Shown: piece after piece, positions 34,460 through 46,424 of the stretch
How positions within the stretch are numbered: position 1 is the first letter of the stretch
Layout of the letters: every line of letters starts with the position of its first letter
NCBI RefSeq assembly: GCF_905171765.1
Contig: NC_053394.1
Coordinates: forward strand, 159,225,256 to 159,289,255
Origin: Bufo bufo
Lineage: Eukaryota; Chordata; Amphibia; Anura; Bufonidae
DNA length: 64,000 nucleotides
Reading direction: 5' to 3'
Position numbers and translations under genes: made by a program
Notes under the pieces: generated by a model
The model's input: the letters and a program-made list of their open reading frames with translations, nothing else
What the model was told of the DNA's origin: nothing
The model's database searches: none

Positions 34460-34735
34460 AGTGTCATCCACAGAGTGGCACAGATCCCGCCCCCCCATTA
34501 CAGTGTCATCTACAGAGTGGCATAGATCCTCCCCCCCCATAACAGTGTCATCTACAGATCCTCCCCCCCATGACAGTGTCATCTACAGATCCTTCCCCCC
34601 CATAACAGTGTCATCCACAGATTCCTCCCCCCATAACAGTGTCATGACATCCACAGACCCTCCTCCCTATAACAGTGTCATCCACAGATTCCCCCCCCAT
34701 AACAGTGTCACAGACCACAGATCCCCCTCCCCACC
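34460..34735. repeat. Tandem array, about 30-bp unit
   Basis: The unit is close to CCATAACAGTGTCATCCACA plus GATCCTCCCC, about eight copies with length variation. Inverted copies lie at 34140-34200. The unit resembles the arrays in the Helitrons and at 48110-48660. Confidence 0.85.
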
Positions 34736-35474
34736 GCTCACATTTGAACATTTCTAAAACAGTAAATTAAAAACTGTAATCATCCAGGCTGCAGATGGTA
34801 ACTTTAACTTTTAAATCAGAAAGATTCAGCGAATCAGCGGCCGCTCTCCTCTCAGAGTCAGATCTCTCTAGTTAGACAGACTTAGTCACTTAGTACCTTA
34901 TTAACCTACACCACTATAGGTCAGGCTTAGGCTGACTCTCAGCTTCAGGCTGCTAGCTTCGGTACTCGGTAGGGTTAGGGTAGGGCCACGGTGACGCCAC
35001 ACTGTCGCTGGGCCTGGCTTGGCTTTAGGGCTTAGGCTACAACTACTTGAACTACAGGCAGTGCGCGGGCTGTGCTGAGCGCTCACAGTGACGTCATGCG
35101 CCTTGGCCCTGCGCCACCTAGGAGGAGGAGCAGGTGCGCTGCCCGCACTGCCAGTAGTTCTTACCATACTACCGCGAGCGGCACGCTGATTTCTGCACAG
35201 CAGCACAGCACTGGTCAGGTCCTGGGGACGTGGGGAAAGGTCCAGTCGGATAGAATCATAGTTTTGAAGTACACTCTGACGAGCGGTCCTCCGGCCCTGC
35301 CGGCTGCCTGCAGCACAGTGCACACCAAAATGAATGGGGGCACATTTTAGTTGGGGGGGCACATGGGGGGCACAGCTTGATGTAGGGGGGGCCGTGGCCC
35401 CCTCTGGCCCCCCCTTGGCGACGCCACTGATGCTGACTGCAGCCAAAACACCATGTTCAACGTGACAGGTTCCC

Positions 35475-36943
35475 AGATAAATAAGAGGTTACAGTGGGAT
35501 ACATATGTGGTATAAATAGTTAATAGAGATTGTACTCACATAATTGATCCCCTGCCATTGCCGTTCTGACTGTGCTTGGGTCCCTGCTGCGCTTCACTTC
35601 TTGCTATTGTCCTGACGCAAAAGAAAATGGCTCTGAATGCCGCTAAGCCAATCACTGGCTGCAGCAATGACTCACCTCGTCCAATTATTGGATAAGTAGC
35701 ATTTTCTGCCATTTCCTGTCGTGTCTGGATGTCAGCAGGAAGTGGAGCACAGCAGATACCTGGTTACTGTCAGAACGCTAATGACAGGGGATCGGCAAGC
35801 TGCCTATAAGCTCTGCTAATTTTTTTTACAGTATTTGTATTCCACTGCAAAACTTTTTTATTTGGCTGAAATACCCGCTTAACATCTTCACTATTCAAAG
35901 AGGAATGATTTAAAATGGCTGCAAGCAACCTGTCTTAGAATTGGAGCAAGACAGGTCGCCTCCTCTTGCAGAGCTGCCTCAGGGGGTGAGGAGACGGGGC
36001 CTCACTACACATCATGCTCTGGCACTTGTATATACTTCATATTCATGTATTCTCCTGTCAGTCTGCTCAGCCATGATGGCATATCCTGGGCAGGATCACA
36101 TCATTACCATCTATTGTAGAGCAATGTAGTGTGTAGTGAGGCCTCGCCCCCTCACCCCCTGTAAGGGGAGGCAACCAGTGCTGCTCAAATTCTAGGACAG
36201 GTTGCTGGCGGTCATTTTTAATCATTTCCGAAGAACCTCTTTAAGCACTAAATATTACTTAAACCCTGAATGACAGTTTTATTCGGTCATTGAAAGGCAT
36301 TATGTGTGAGAAATGTAGGAGAGGACAATGTTATATAGGAATTATTAGGAGGTAATATTTGGAGACTATATGGAGGTATTATTTAAGCATAGTATAGGAG
36401 CATTATTTGGCATTGTATGGCAGTATCTGGGTATAGACATGAAGCTACAAAACTGTGTTGTAATGTATTTTGAAATCATGATAATATGTGTCTAAAAATG
36501 GTCAGCTGGTAGGCCCTTCTTGACTTGTTTCCCAGGGACCTATTTGTTCTTATTCACACCAATATTTATATATTATCATTATTATTATTATAATATTATT
36601 ATTATTATTTATCAAAAGATAACAGATCTACAGGAAAAAATATAGAGGCAAAAATGGGGAGGATATAATGGCAAATGGCAAAGTTTGATACAATCCAATT
36701 CAATCAACCTAAGTAGTAGGGATAACAAATCCAAAGCAAAACTACAATAATCAAAATACTAAAATGGTCAGCCACAACATACTACAATAGAATAACCATC
36801 ATAAAAAGGAACAGAAAATAACTCTGTAAAGAATGCCAGTTCAATATCCAGTAGCCAGTGCCCTATATAGTGGTAGTCATCACATTATTAGGAAACTGTG
36901 TTCAGGGGAGTGTAAAAAGTCAAACCAAGCCCTTCAAGTAATT
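35475..36943. other. Unassigned sequence with an ATT microsatellite
   Basis: A foldback is visible at about 35930-36240 (GCAAGACAGGTCGCC and later GGCAACC...GACAGGTTGC). ATT repeats lie at 36570-36612. No gene is supported. Confidence 0.4.
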
Positions 36944-37036
36944 AAAGGGCACCTGTCAGCAGATTGTATATATGCAAATGAGGCTACAGGAGCAACAGGG
37001 GCATTGTCATTACACCTAGAGGCTCTGCTCTTTATT
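36944..37036. repeat. AAAGGGCACCTGTCAGC foldback, left part
   Basis: Matches the start of the family at 7566. It is broken at about 37036 by the L2 fragment and resumes near 37786-37923. Confidence 0.6.
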
Positions 37037-37790
37037 AATATTATTATTATTTATGATTAAAGTGCCATTCATTCCATAGAGCTGTACATATGATAAGGGG
37101 TGTATATACATAATACAGACAATTGCACTAAGCATGAACAAGACGAGTTACAGACTGGTACAGAAGGAGAGAGGGCCCTGCCCGTGAGGGCTTACAATCT
37201 ACATGGTATGGGAGAAGGACACAGTAGGTGCGGGTGAAGTTGGTCATGGCGGTATAGAGGCAGCAGGGTCACTGGTTGTAGGCTTGTCTGAAGAGGTGGG
37301 TTTTCAGGTTTCTTTTGAAGGATTCCACTGTAGGTGAGAGTCTGATATGTTGGGGTAGCGAGTTCCAGAGTATGGGGGATGCACGGGAGAAATCTTGGAG
37401 GCGATTGTGGAAAGAGGTAATAAGAGGAGAGGAGAGAAGGAGGCCTTGTGAGGATCGGAGATTGCGTGTGGGGATGTATCGGGAAAGTAGCTCAGAGATG
37501 TAGGGAGGGGACAGGTTATGGACGGCCTTGTATGTATTTGTTAGTACTTTGAAGTGAATTCGTTGAGCAATGGGGAGCCAGTGAAGGGATTGGCAGAGGG
37601 GAGAGGCAGAGGAGTAACAGGGTGAGAGGTGGATTAGTCGGGCAGCAGAGTTGAGGATAGATTGGAGGGGTGCGAGAGTGCTAGATGGAAGGCCACAGAG
37701 GAGGATGTTACAGTAGTCTAGGCGGGAGATGATGAGGGCATGTACAAGCATTTTCGCAGATTCAAAGTTAAGGAAAGCATGGATGCGGGA
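37034..37790 (-). mobile_element. L2-like LINE 3' fragment
   Basis: On the - strand the element ends GTACAGCTCTATGGAATGAATG, continues as ATAAATAATAATAATATT, the AT-rich trinucleotide tail typical of L2 elements, and is truncated at its 5' side. The coding part is described separately. Confidence 0.8.
37269..37790 (-). pseudogene. L2-like reverse transcriptase C-terminus
   Basis: The frame contains LIISRLDYCNILLCGLPSST, then CQSLHWLPIAQRIHFKVL and FSRASPILWNSLPQHIRLSP, ending KTHLFRQAYNQ. These blocks are the conserved C-terminal region of L2/CR1-type LINE proteins after the polymerase core. The catalytic FADD box and endonuclease are not present, because the copy is 5' truncated. The frame is open to the stop with no disruption. 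The first part of the frame, 37791-37838, belongs to the flanking foldback repeat. Confidence 0.9.
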
Positions 37791-37923
37791 GACTGCGGCA
37801 CCCTCTGCACTTTGATACACTTTAGAGGTAGTCAGCACCAGGGGTGATCATATTTACACTGCCTAGTCCTGTCCATCAAAGTGCAGAGAGTGTCGCAGTT
37901 GCAGAGAGAGCAGAGCCTCTTTG

Positions 37924-38623
37924 TTTTGATATTACAGGTCAAAGACAAATAATTACTGGAAAGCGTGCCCGCCGGATTAGATGGTACCTGCACACCCAGA
38001 TATTTAAATCCATTAGGTTGTCAAGGAAAAGAAAAATTACTTTGTATAGATTGGACCATAGATGGATCCAAAGAAACGTTGAAAGCTATGCTTTTGGTAA
38101 GATGAATCTTATAGTTGGTGAAATGAATATAATCTTGAATAACTGACATAAGGGGAGGTAAGGAAGTATGTGGCTGAGAGACATAAACCCAGAGGTCTTC
38201 TGCGAGTGCGGAACATTGAAATTGGAGGGACTCCATCTTGAAGCCCTGTATGTCGCCACTTTTATAATGTTATATAATAATTATATAGAGCAAGCGGAGG
38301 GCCCTATTTCTTGTTGAAACCAGATCTGCATAGCAGCACTTCCCACTGCCAGAGGTGACAATGCAGGATCTATCTGCTATTGTGGATCCGTATATCACAG
38401 AAGTGAAGGGAAGCTATAACTGGCTCTGACGGCCCCTTCCATACACTGGAAAAGTTTAGTTAAATGAAAATTATGTTTGCTCAAACATTATATTTATGAA
38501 GCCCTTGTGCTACTTTTTCAAACACATATGAAAGTGTCAAAAACTGAGGTAGACCTGATATAATGATAAACAGACATTCCATTTAGTAATTAGCAAGAAA
38601 GACGGGGGCAACCGAGCTAATTT
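37924..38623. other. Unassigned sequence
   Basis: No gene or repeat is supported. Confidence 0.35.
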
Positions 38624-39325
38624 AAAGGGAGTCTGTCACCAACCTGACCGGTTTTAAACCGATCACATAGTTCAGTGAGACACAAAGACATGACACAGAT
38701 GTTACCTTTGTTTAGTTTTTCAGATCATCCAAATCGCCCAAAAAGTAGTTTTTATGATATGCTAATGAGCCATCGCAAGTGCCCAGGGGCGGAGAGTTTG
38801 CTGAAAGTGCCCAAGTTCTCCTGCCTTATTCGCGTCTAACTCCGCCCCTCAGTAAACTCCGGCCAGCTCTGTGACATCATATATCCCTATAGGCCGTTCG
38901 CGCATCGCTGCCGGGCCCGGGCATGCGCAGTGTTCTGCCCACAGTGGGAAGAGGCACAGAGATATGCAGTGCGCATGCGCCAGTTACTGGCGTAAAATCG
39001 GCGCATGCGCACTGCATATCTCTGTGCCTCTGCGATGCACGAACGGCCTATAGGGAAATATGATGTCACAGAGCCACAGGGCTGGCCTGAGCTTACTGAG
39101 GGGCGGAGTTAGGCACGAGTGAGGCGGGGGAACTTGGGCACTTTCACCAAACTCTCCGCCCCTGGGCACTTGCGACGGCTCATTAGCATATCATAAAAAC
39201 TACTTTTTGGGCGATTTAGATGATCTGAAAAAACTAAACAAAGGTACCATCTGTGTCATGTCTTTGTGTCCCACTGAACTATGTGATTGGTTTTAAACCG
39301 GTCAGGTTGGTGACAGACTCTCTTT
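38624..39325. repeat. Foldback element, AAAGGGAGTCTGTCACC ends
   Basis: Arms of about 330 bp are inverted copies (left CCAACCTGACCGGTTTTAAA, right TTTAAACCGGTCAGGTTGG), with a GC-rich centre holding CGCATGCGC palindromes. It directly abuts the next foldback, sharing TTTAAA. Confidence 0.8.
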
Positions 39326-39787
39326 AAAGGGGTTGTCTCACTTCAGCAAATGGCATTTATCATGTAGAGAAAGTTAATACAAGGCACGGCACTTAATGTA
39401 TTATTATTATTATCCGTATTGCTTCCTTTGCAGGCTAGACTAATTTTTCCATCACATTATACATGTCTCGTTTCCATGGTTACGACCACCCTTCAATCCA
39501 GCATTGGTGGCTGTGTTTGCACGCTATAGGCAAAGTGATGGCCTATGTGCGTTACTATGGTCCCGGCCACCAGAGAAGCCAGTGCTTTTTTCTTTAGTGT
39601 GCAAGCACGGCCACTGATGCTGGATTGCAGGGTGGTCATAACCATGGAAATGAGACATGTATAATGTGATGGAAGAATGAGTCTAGCCACCAAAGGAAGC
39701 AAAATGGAGAATAACAATATATTAGTAAATGCTTTGTATTAACTTTCTCTACAGGATAAATGTCACTTGCTGAAGTGAGACAACCCT
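39326..39787. repeat. Foldback element, AAGGGGTTGTCTCACTTC ends
   Basis: The left end GGTTGTCTCACTTCAGCAAA returns inverted as TTGCTGAAGTGAGACAACCC. The centre includes TGGTTATGACCACC-like symmetric words. A partial copy is at about 51810-52136. Confidence 0.8.
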
Positions 39788-40944
39788 TGGAGTTATTCAC
39801 TTATTAGCTTGGAAAAATGATGGCCTAACAGGAACATTTCAGCTTATTGATATTGATGACCTATCTTCCAGATAGGTCATCAATATCAAATCGGTGGGGA
39901 TGTAAGCCGCGTACCGGGGTGTGCTCCCCAGAATACAGCGAAGTCACAGACAAGGAAGTGCGCATTCGCCAGTTACTGCCGTAAAATCGGCGCATGCGCA
40001 CTGACACCGGCTTACTATGCAAGAACAGAAACTTTACTTAGACAATGAGTAATAACATAAGTATCACCAAAACAATACAAACATGCAAAAAAAACGCTAT
40101 ATCCCCGGACCCACAGTCAATGTCCCTGCCCACTGGACAGGCCTAGCCGATGGCGGACACAGCAGAGCCTGCAAGTCGTGCTGTGCCGTTACAGAGGAAA
40201 CCCTTAGCCGATGGCAAACGCAGCAGAGCCTGCAAGTCAATAACTGCGCTGCAGTCCAGTACAGTACAGTACAGTACAGTACAGCCTAGCAAAACGATCT
40301 AATCCTAACTAATGCTAGGCCTAGGCTAGTCTCTGTAACTTCAGGCGCCACACAATATAACAATCAGTAACCAGGTGTACTGACCTGCGTCCGTTCTGGG
40401 CCCGAGGATGCAGCCTACCAGGGATGGCCACCAACCTCTTAGCAACCGTGCAGCCTTGCTTGATGATGAGGCCTTCTGTCCACACACTGAACTGGTCTTC
40501 CTGGGACAACCTCTCTTTCAAAAGAGCTGGATTCAGTCAGTGTATAACAGCTACTGTCCTTCTTCTGAGTGTCCATTAACTGCCAGACATCTGCAAGCCA
40601 GGATGGAATCGGATTCAGTCCCTCACAGCACAATCCTTCCACCATGCCAGATCAACACACTTCCTGGTTCACTCACAGGCAGCAGCATGAGTCATCAGCA
40701 TGAGTCATCATCTGTTTTGCATATTCAAATCTCAGAGTGTGCTGGCTGTAGCTGCAAAACAGTGGCCTCTAGTGCCTGTAATGCCAAATGACAGTTTAAG
40801 TACAGACATGCAGAAATAGCTGTTTCACAATCTCACAGGGGTTCGACACCCAGCCCTTCCACTGTTCAGTTGTTTCAGATATCTGCCAAGGCAGTTGTAT
40901 TGCAGCTCAGCTCCCATTCAAGCTGGCACAGTCACTACACAATG
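39788..40944. other. Unassigned sequence with foldback piece and pentanucleotide repeat
   Basis: GATATTGATGACCTATC and its inverse at 39848-39890 belong to the CTATCC foldback family. A pentanucleotide CAGTA/AGTAC repeat lies at 40256-40283. The remainder is unassigned, with an open frame at 40408-40791 that has no recognisable motif. Confidence 0.4.
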
Positions 40945-41697
40945 GATGGAGACAAATATAGAATATTTGACACAGTCCTGACCTCAGTATCTGAGGAAAG
41001 GGATTTAGGAGTAATTATTTCAGAAGACTTAAAGGTGGGAAGACAATGTAATAGAGCAGCACGAAATGCCAGCAGAATGCTTGGATGTATAGGGAGAGGT
41101 ATAAGCAGTAGAAAGAGTGAAGTGCTTATGCCGCTGTACAGAACACTGGTGAGACCTCACTTGGAGTATTGTGCGCAGTACTGGAGGCCATATCTCCAGA
41201 AGGATATAGATACTCTAGAGAGAGTTCAGAGAAGAGCTACTAAACTAGTACATGGATTGCAGGATAAAACTTACCAGGAAAGGTTAAAGGACCTTAATAT
41301 GTATAGCTTGGAAGAAAGAAGAGACAGAGGGGATATGATAGAAACTTTTAAATACATAAAGGGAATCAACTCGGTAAAGGAGGAGAGCATATTTAAAAGA
41401 AGAAAAACTACCACAAAAGGACACAGTTTTAAATTAGAGGGGCAAAGGTTTAAAAGTAATATAAGGAAGTATTACTTTACTGAGAGAGTAGTGGATGCAT
41501 GGAATAGCCTTCCTGCAGAAGTGGTAGCTGCAAATACAGTGAAGGGGTTTAAGCATGCATGGGATAGGCATAAGGCCATCCTTCATATAAGATAAGGGCC
41601 GGGGGCTATCCATAGTATTCAGTATATTGGGCAGACTAGATGGGCCAAATGGTTCTTATCTGCCGACACATTCTATGTCTATGTTTCTATGTTTCTG
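40945..41697 (+). mobile_element. LINE fragment of CR1/Rex1 type, 5' truncated
   Basis: The coding part starts at about 40955 (FDTVLTSVSEERDLGVIISE) and stays open to the stop at 41597, ending FKHAWDRHKAILHIR. It overlaps the C-terminal two thirds of the frame at 28603-29541, after the FADD box. A short 3' segment and the ATGTTTCTATGTTTCT tail at about 41675-41697 complete it. The three LINE fragments are closely similar over the shared part, so they come from one lineage. Confidence 0.85.
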
Positions 41698-43315
41698 CTT
41701 CCGCTCCATCCACTATTTAGTTTCCAGCACTGGCATTTGCCCAGAACATCTCATTGGAGGGTGTGCCAGGAGTCAGTCCACCAATGATCTGATACTGATG
41801 ACCTATCTGCAGGATAGGTTATCAATATCAAAAAGGTGTAAACCCCTTTTAAAGGCAATCATTACATTGTACTAATGTAACGCTACCAAAACACAGGGGA
41901 AAACACGTGAGACTCACGGTAGGCCGATGGGTGCAATAGTTTGTGTACTCACTGTTAGCAGATGCCTCCCTGGGCTGGCGTACAGTGGCTGGGAAGACAG
42001 CACGAAGTCCTCTGGGGCACTCTCGGTTGCAGGGAACACCAGCCAGATGGAAGTTGAGGTGCCCTAGATGATAATGGTAAGGTGCTTTTGCGGCTGGGCC
42101 CCTGGTTCGTGACGCCAGCACCATAAGGTGCAAATGTTGAGTAGTAGTAAGAATGAGGAGTCATTTTTTATAAACCAGTTGAACATTTACTGTAAATCAA
42201 TAGTCTCTGGACAGTTGGTACAGTTCGTCAATGGAAAGCTTTTTGTATAGCAATAATAATAAGTTCACTGGTAATCCTATTATCAGGAAGTGGCAGTTGT
42301 CAATGGAGGGATTCTTCTAACGCTGATACTTTACAGGCAAATTGAGTATTTTCAGGACTTTTTATCCATGAAGTTGAAGTTGTATTGACTCTATTCATCG
42401 TTTTCAGGACGTTTTATTCTCTTACGAAATACACTCTCAAGCACAAGCACTTTATATAGAGTATATTTCCAACGAAGCCCCCCGTAACTGGAGTCTCATT
42501 ATCTGAGTTTTATTTTTGTTTTCAGTTTTTATATTGTATTGTATTCTGATGTTTATTAAATGTTTTTATTCATACTAATGATATTCGTTCCATATGCCCG
42601 TATCTGAGTGCTCGGACTATACTACATTTTAATATTTTTTCCCTTGTTGATTTAGGCTGAGTGAGCCTCAATATATATATACTTTTTTTTTAAATTGAGG
42701 ATTTACTTTAAGGTCCAACTCTAGCACTCTGGTACTGAATATAATAATTGTTAGTTATCCAATAAGGGCGTCCCCTCACGGCAGGCAAACACTTCTACCA
42801 CATCATTTACAAGATACTCTTCTGATAAGGTTTTTGGTTTTCACTACTACCGGGAAGTTTTAGTTAGTAATAAAGACAATTCTGCGCACTAACTGTCAAT
42901 TTGTGTCCTGGCACTCGGAAAGTTGCTCTCAGGGACTTGTGCTAATGAGGTCCATAAGCCGAGTTTAGCTGTTACTCTCACTAGTCTCTCCCCATATCCA
43001 GACATAGACTTACTGTCTTGTGCTTTGCTGCTGTAGATCAATGTTAGGTGTACTCCCTTAGCCTGGCCATAACTAAGGAGTAGAAATAGCAGACTACATG
43101 TTGGACGATGCCTGTTCCTCTCCTCCATGAACTTGCTTCTCCTCCTCTCACACTCCAACTTCAACTAACTCAGACTAACTAACTTCAACTAACTTCCTGT
43201 CTAGACACACCTAAACTATATGTATTATGTGGTGCCAGCACCACCAAGGGGCGCGTGGGTGTAAATGACATTGCCAGTCTGATAAAAGGAAATACCATAC
43301 ATTGCAAATAAACAC

Positions 43316-43354
<39 letters not shown>

Positions 43355-43789
43355 GATGTTTGAAGTGTCCCATTTACACACATATGTGGGACGCTGCACT
43401 AATATATGAATGGACGGTACAGAGATCATTCTAATTATCTTTTTATTCCTAGGTCTGTAACCATGACAATGTTCATACTCCATGTCTAGAGGAAAGAAGG
43501 TTTCTTTATCAACATAGACAGGGATTCTTTCCAGTAAGAGCAGTGAGACTATGGAACTCTCTGCCAAAGCAGTTGTGATGGTTGATTCATTGTACAAGTA
43601 GTGCAAGAGTAATTTGGAGGCACTTCTTGAAAAACATATCACAGCTTATGACGGTTTTGATGCGGTTCCCATGCGTTTTTTCTCAAAATCATCACATATC
43701 AATTTTTTGCTGCTCTATATCTATTAGGTTGTGGACTAGACTTTGATTCTATAAAAAATGGAGCCATCTGCCACTAATTAAAAATGGAA
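41698..43789. other. Unassigned sequence with TA microsatellite
   Basis: GATGACCTATCTGCAGGATA at about 41795 is another end of the CTATCC foldback family. A long TA repeat lies at 43318-43352. The segment from 41878 to 43210 has no clear ends and no recognisable coding. It could be a decayed retroelement. Confidence 0.35.
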
Positions 43790-44063
43790 AAGTTCTAATA
43801 AATTGAAGTTTGCATATGGAAAACTTTTTCATATAAACCCTTCGTACAAAAGTACCATACCCTAATTTTCCCATGCAGTAAAATCCTTTTCTTCCTGCAT
43901 AGAGAATCTCTGCACGTGCTCGAAATACTCACATCGTACACATCTTCGATATTATCTAGAGGGGCAGAGGTAGGGAACGGTGGGAGCCCACTGCCAAGGG
44001 CCAACCCACCTGATAGAAATACTAGGTTGGGTTGACCTTCAGCAGGGGGCACCCACCCTTACT

Positions 44064-44792
44064 TCATAGGAAACCAAACAACTCAAATTCCGCATTTAAT
44101 CCTCCTGGGAGTAGAGTGTTCAATTCAAAAATACGTCGTGTCTCTAACCTTGACATTTTACTAATGTGATTGCCCCCACTCCAATCCCTATTCACCTTGT
44201 CAATAGCCGCAAATTTAAGGCCTATTGGATTTTTATTATGTGCTATTCTAAAGTGATTGGATAAAGAGTGTGTATCCAATCCTTTTCTAATATTGGCCAT
44301 ATGTTCCGAAATGCGTTTTTTCAGTGTCCTTTTTGTCCTCCCCACATACTGTTTACCACAAGGACATTCTATGATGTGTTTTACATCAGTAGAATTGCAT
44401 GACAGAAACTCTTTGATTGGGTGTTTATGTTTATTAGTAGTGGAAATGATTTCGTTAGTTCTACGTGGAAAATCTGTAACTTTACAGTTTCCACATTGCC
44501 CACATTTAAAGAAACCATTGATGTTCGCCCACCCTTGGACTGAACATACCTGGTTGGTTTCTTGCTTGACCGTCGGAGCTACTTCATTACTTAGACAAGG
44601 TGCTTTTGTGAATGTAATTAAGGGGTTTGTAGAGATAATGGGGCCCAAGGTTTTGTCTTTTTGGATTAGATACCAATATTTCCGTATTATCTTTTGTACC
44701 TTTTTATAATCACTATTGAAGGGTAAAACAATGCGTATTTCTCCTTCCTTCTGTTCTTTGTCTCTTTCCTTAAAAAAATCTTCCCTCTTCAT
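44064..44792 (-). pseudogene. Penelope-like C-terminal region with GIY-YIG nuclease
   Basis: The 242-codon frame holds a linker with KCGQCGNCKVTDFPRRT and DVKHIIECPCGKQYVGRTKR, then KKRISEHMANIRKG and GLNAEFELFGFL at the end. YVGRT and the RISEH arginine/histidine block are the GIY-YIG core, and the paired cysteines before it are usual in Penelope-like elements. The frame is open to the stop at 44064. It starts at the MITE insertion point, so the MITE separates it from the polymerase. It would nick DNA at the target if the protein were whole. Confidence 0.9.
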
Positions 44793-44800
44793 ATCCCTAA

Positions 44801-45296
44801 GGCTACTTTCACACCTGCGTTCAGGTGTCCGCTCGTGAGCTCCGTTTGAAGGGGCTCACAAGCGGCCCTGAACGCAGCCGTCTGGTCTTAATGCATTCTC
44901 AGTGGAGGCGGATCCACTGAGAATGCATCCGTCTGCCAGCGTTCAGCCTCCGCTCCGCTCAGTGAGCGGACACCTGAACGCTGCTTGCAGCGTTCGGGTG
45001 TCCGCCTGGCCGTGCGGAGGCGAGCGGATCCGTCCAGACTTACAATGTAAGTCAATGGGGACGGATCCGTTTGAAGATGACACTATATGGCTCAATCTTC
45101 AAACGGATCCGCCCCATTGACTTTCAATGTAAAGTCTGGACGGATCCGCTCAGGCTACTTTCACACTTAGAAATTTTTCTAAGTTATAATGCAGACGGAT
45201 CCGTTCTGAACGGATGCAAACGTCTGCATTATAGGAGCGGATCCGTCTGATGAAACATCAGACGGACCCGCTTCGAACGCTAGTGTGAAAGTAGCC
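44801..45296. mobile_element. Harbinger-type MITE inside the Penelope-like element, TAA duplication
   Basis: The ends GGCTACTTTCACACC and GTGTGAAAGTAGCC are flanked by TAA at 44798-44800 and 45297-45299. A second left-type end, GGCTACTTTCACACTTAG, occurs at 45153, so the right 144 bp looks like a second copy fused to the first. GGATCCG palindromes fill the interior. Confidence 0.8.
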
Positions 45297-46424
45297 TAAC
45301 TTTGCTAAGGGCTCCGTCCAAAAGTCCTACAGGATAATTTTTCTCTAAAATCGCTTCTTTCATTCCTTCTGCTTCTATTTCAAACTGGTCGTTTAAAGTG
45401 CAGTTGCGTTTCAACCTTCGGAATTGGCCCTGGGGTATGTTGATGAGCCAACTTGGGAGGTGACAGCTACTGTATAAAATATAGCTGTTTCAAGTGGAAG
45501 GTTTGATATAAGTGCAACACCTCAGCCTTTTTTCCTCCACATAAATATTTTAATACAAAAACTCTAATTTTTCTGTGCTTATGGCTCCTGAAAATTTAAG
45601 GTTAAAAACATTAGAATTAACTTCTTCTAAAAGACTTTCCAGCTTCTCCCTTCAAGATTTCCATATAAAAAATATATCATCGATATATCTTTGCCAGAGC
45701 ACCAGGTCCGTCCCCAGTCGGGGCGCAATAATTCGCTCCTCCCAGTTGGCCATGAACAAATTGGCATAATTGGCCCTGAATCTGTAAATAAAAGTATATG
45801 GTTGATCACCATGTATAGAGATTGCATGTCTAATGTACACATCAACCATTGCTCCTCAAAATGTATATCCTCTATTATTTTAATCATTTGCGTCGTATCT
45901 TTCGTATAGGAGGGCATTTTCTTCACCCTAGGTTGTAACAGTACATCAATGTATTGGGACAGATTACAGGTCAAAGAGTCTATCCCTGATACAATGGGGC
46001 GCCCTGGTGGATTGTTTTTATCCTTATGTATTTTAGGTATAGTATAAAATACTGGTATTCGTGGAAATTTATTAAGTATAAAATGTAATTCTTCTTGTTT
46101 TAAAATACCACTTACTATCCCTTCTTCACTAAAATCCACCAATTCTTTATAAAATTGTTGGGTCGGATCTCCTGTTAATTTTCTATAGGTCCCTACATCT
46201 GACAATTGTCTTAGACATTCAGCATTGTATTTGTCTACATCCTGTATTATTATCGATCCACCCTTATTAGCAGGGCGGATAACCACATTATTAACTTTTT
46301 GTAAATTTTTCAGTGCTGTGGTTTCTTCTCTAGTCAAATTTTGACGTGAATATCTTGTTTTATCTTTTATTTTACGAAGGTCATTTTCTACACATTTTTT
46401 GAAAGTAGCCATTTCTTCACTCAT
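45297..46424 (-). pseudogene. Penelope-like reverse transcriptase, frameshifted
   Basis: The frame 46424-45627 contains RPANKGGSIIIQDVDKYNAE, FPRIPVFYTIPKIHKD, PGRPIVSGIDSLTCNLSQYI and CTLDMQSLYM (motif A). It then leaves frame. The catalytic RYIDDIFFIW (motif C) lies in another frame, at about 45652-45849. The spacing between motif A and motif C is too short, and the usual motif B block is gone, so there is a deletion as well as a frameshift. The region from 45627 down to 45297 shows continued but stop-ridden coding. The protein would copy RNA into DNA at a nicked target, but this copy cannot. Confidence 0.85.

Larger units (their letters stand above)
33977..35429. mobile_element. Non-autonomous hAT element with internal tandem array
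   Basis: The ends CAGTGGCGTCTCTAGC and GGCGACGCCACTG are bracketed by a perfect 8-bp duplication ATGCTGAC at 33969-33976 and 35430-35437. Inside are a tandem array (34460-34735), a MITE (34286-34455) and a GC-rich part (34900-35330). No transposase is found. Confidence 0.85.
33164..35474. repeat. GGGAACCTGTCACC foldback carrying two insertions
   Basis: The left end GGGAACCTGTCACCATG and right end CGTGACAGGTTCCC are inverted. The left arm itself contains a hairpin (ACTATAAATGACCAGTTTTAC and its inverse, 33260-33500). The Penelope-type element 33529-33956 and the hAT element 33977-35429 lie inside. Confidence 0.65.

Noticed and set aside
41878..43240. LTR retroelement
   Set aside because: TG-type starts can be found, but no matching CA end, duplication or coding was seen.
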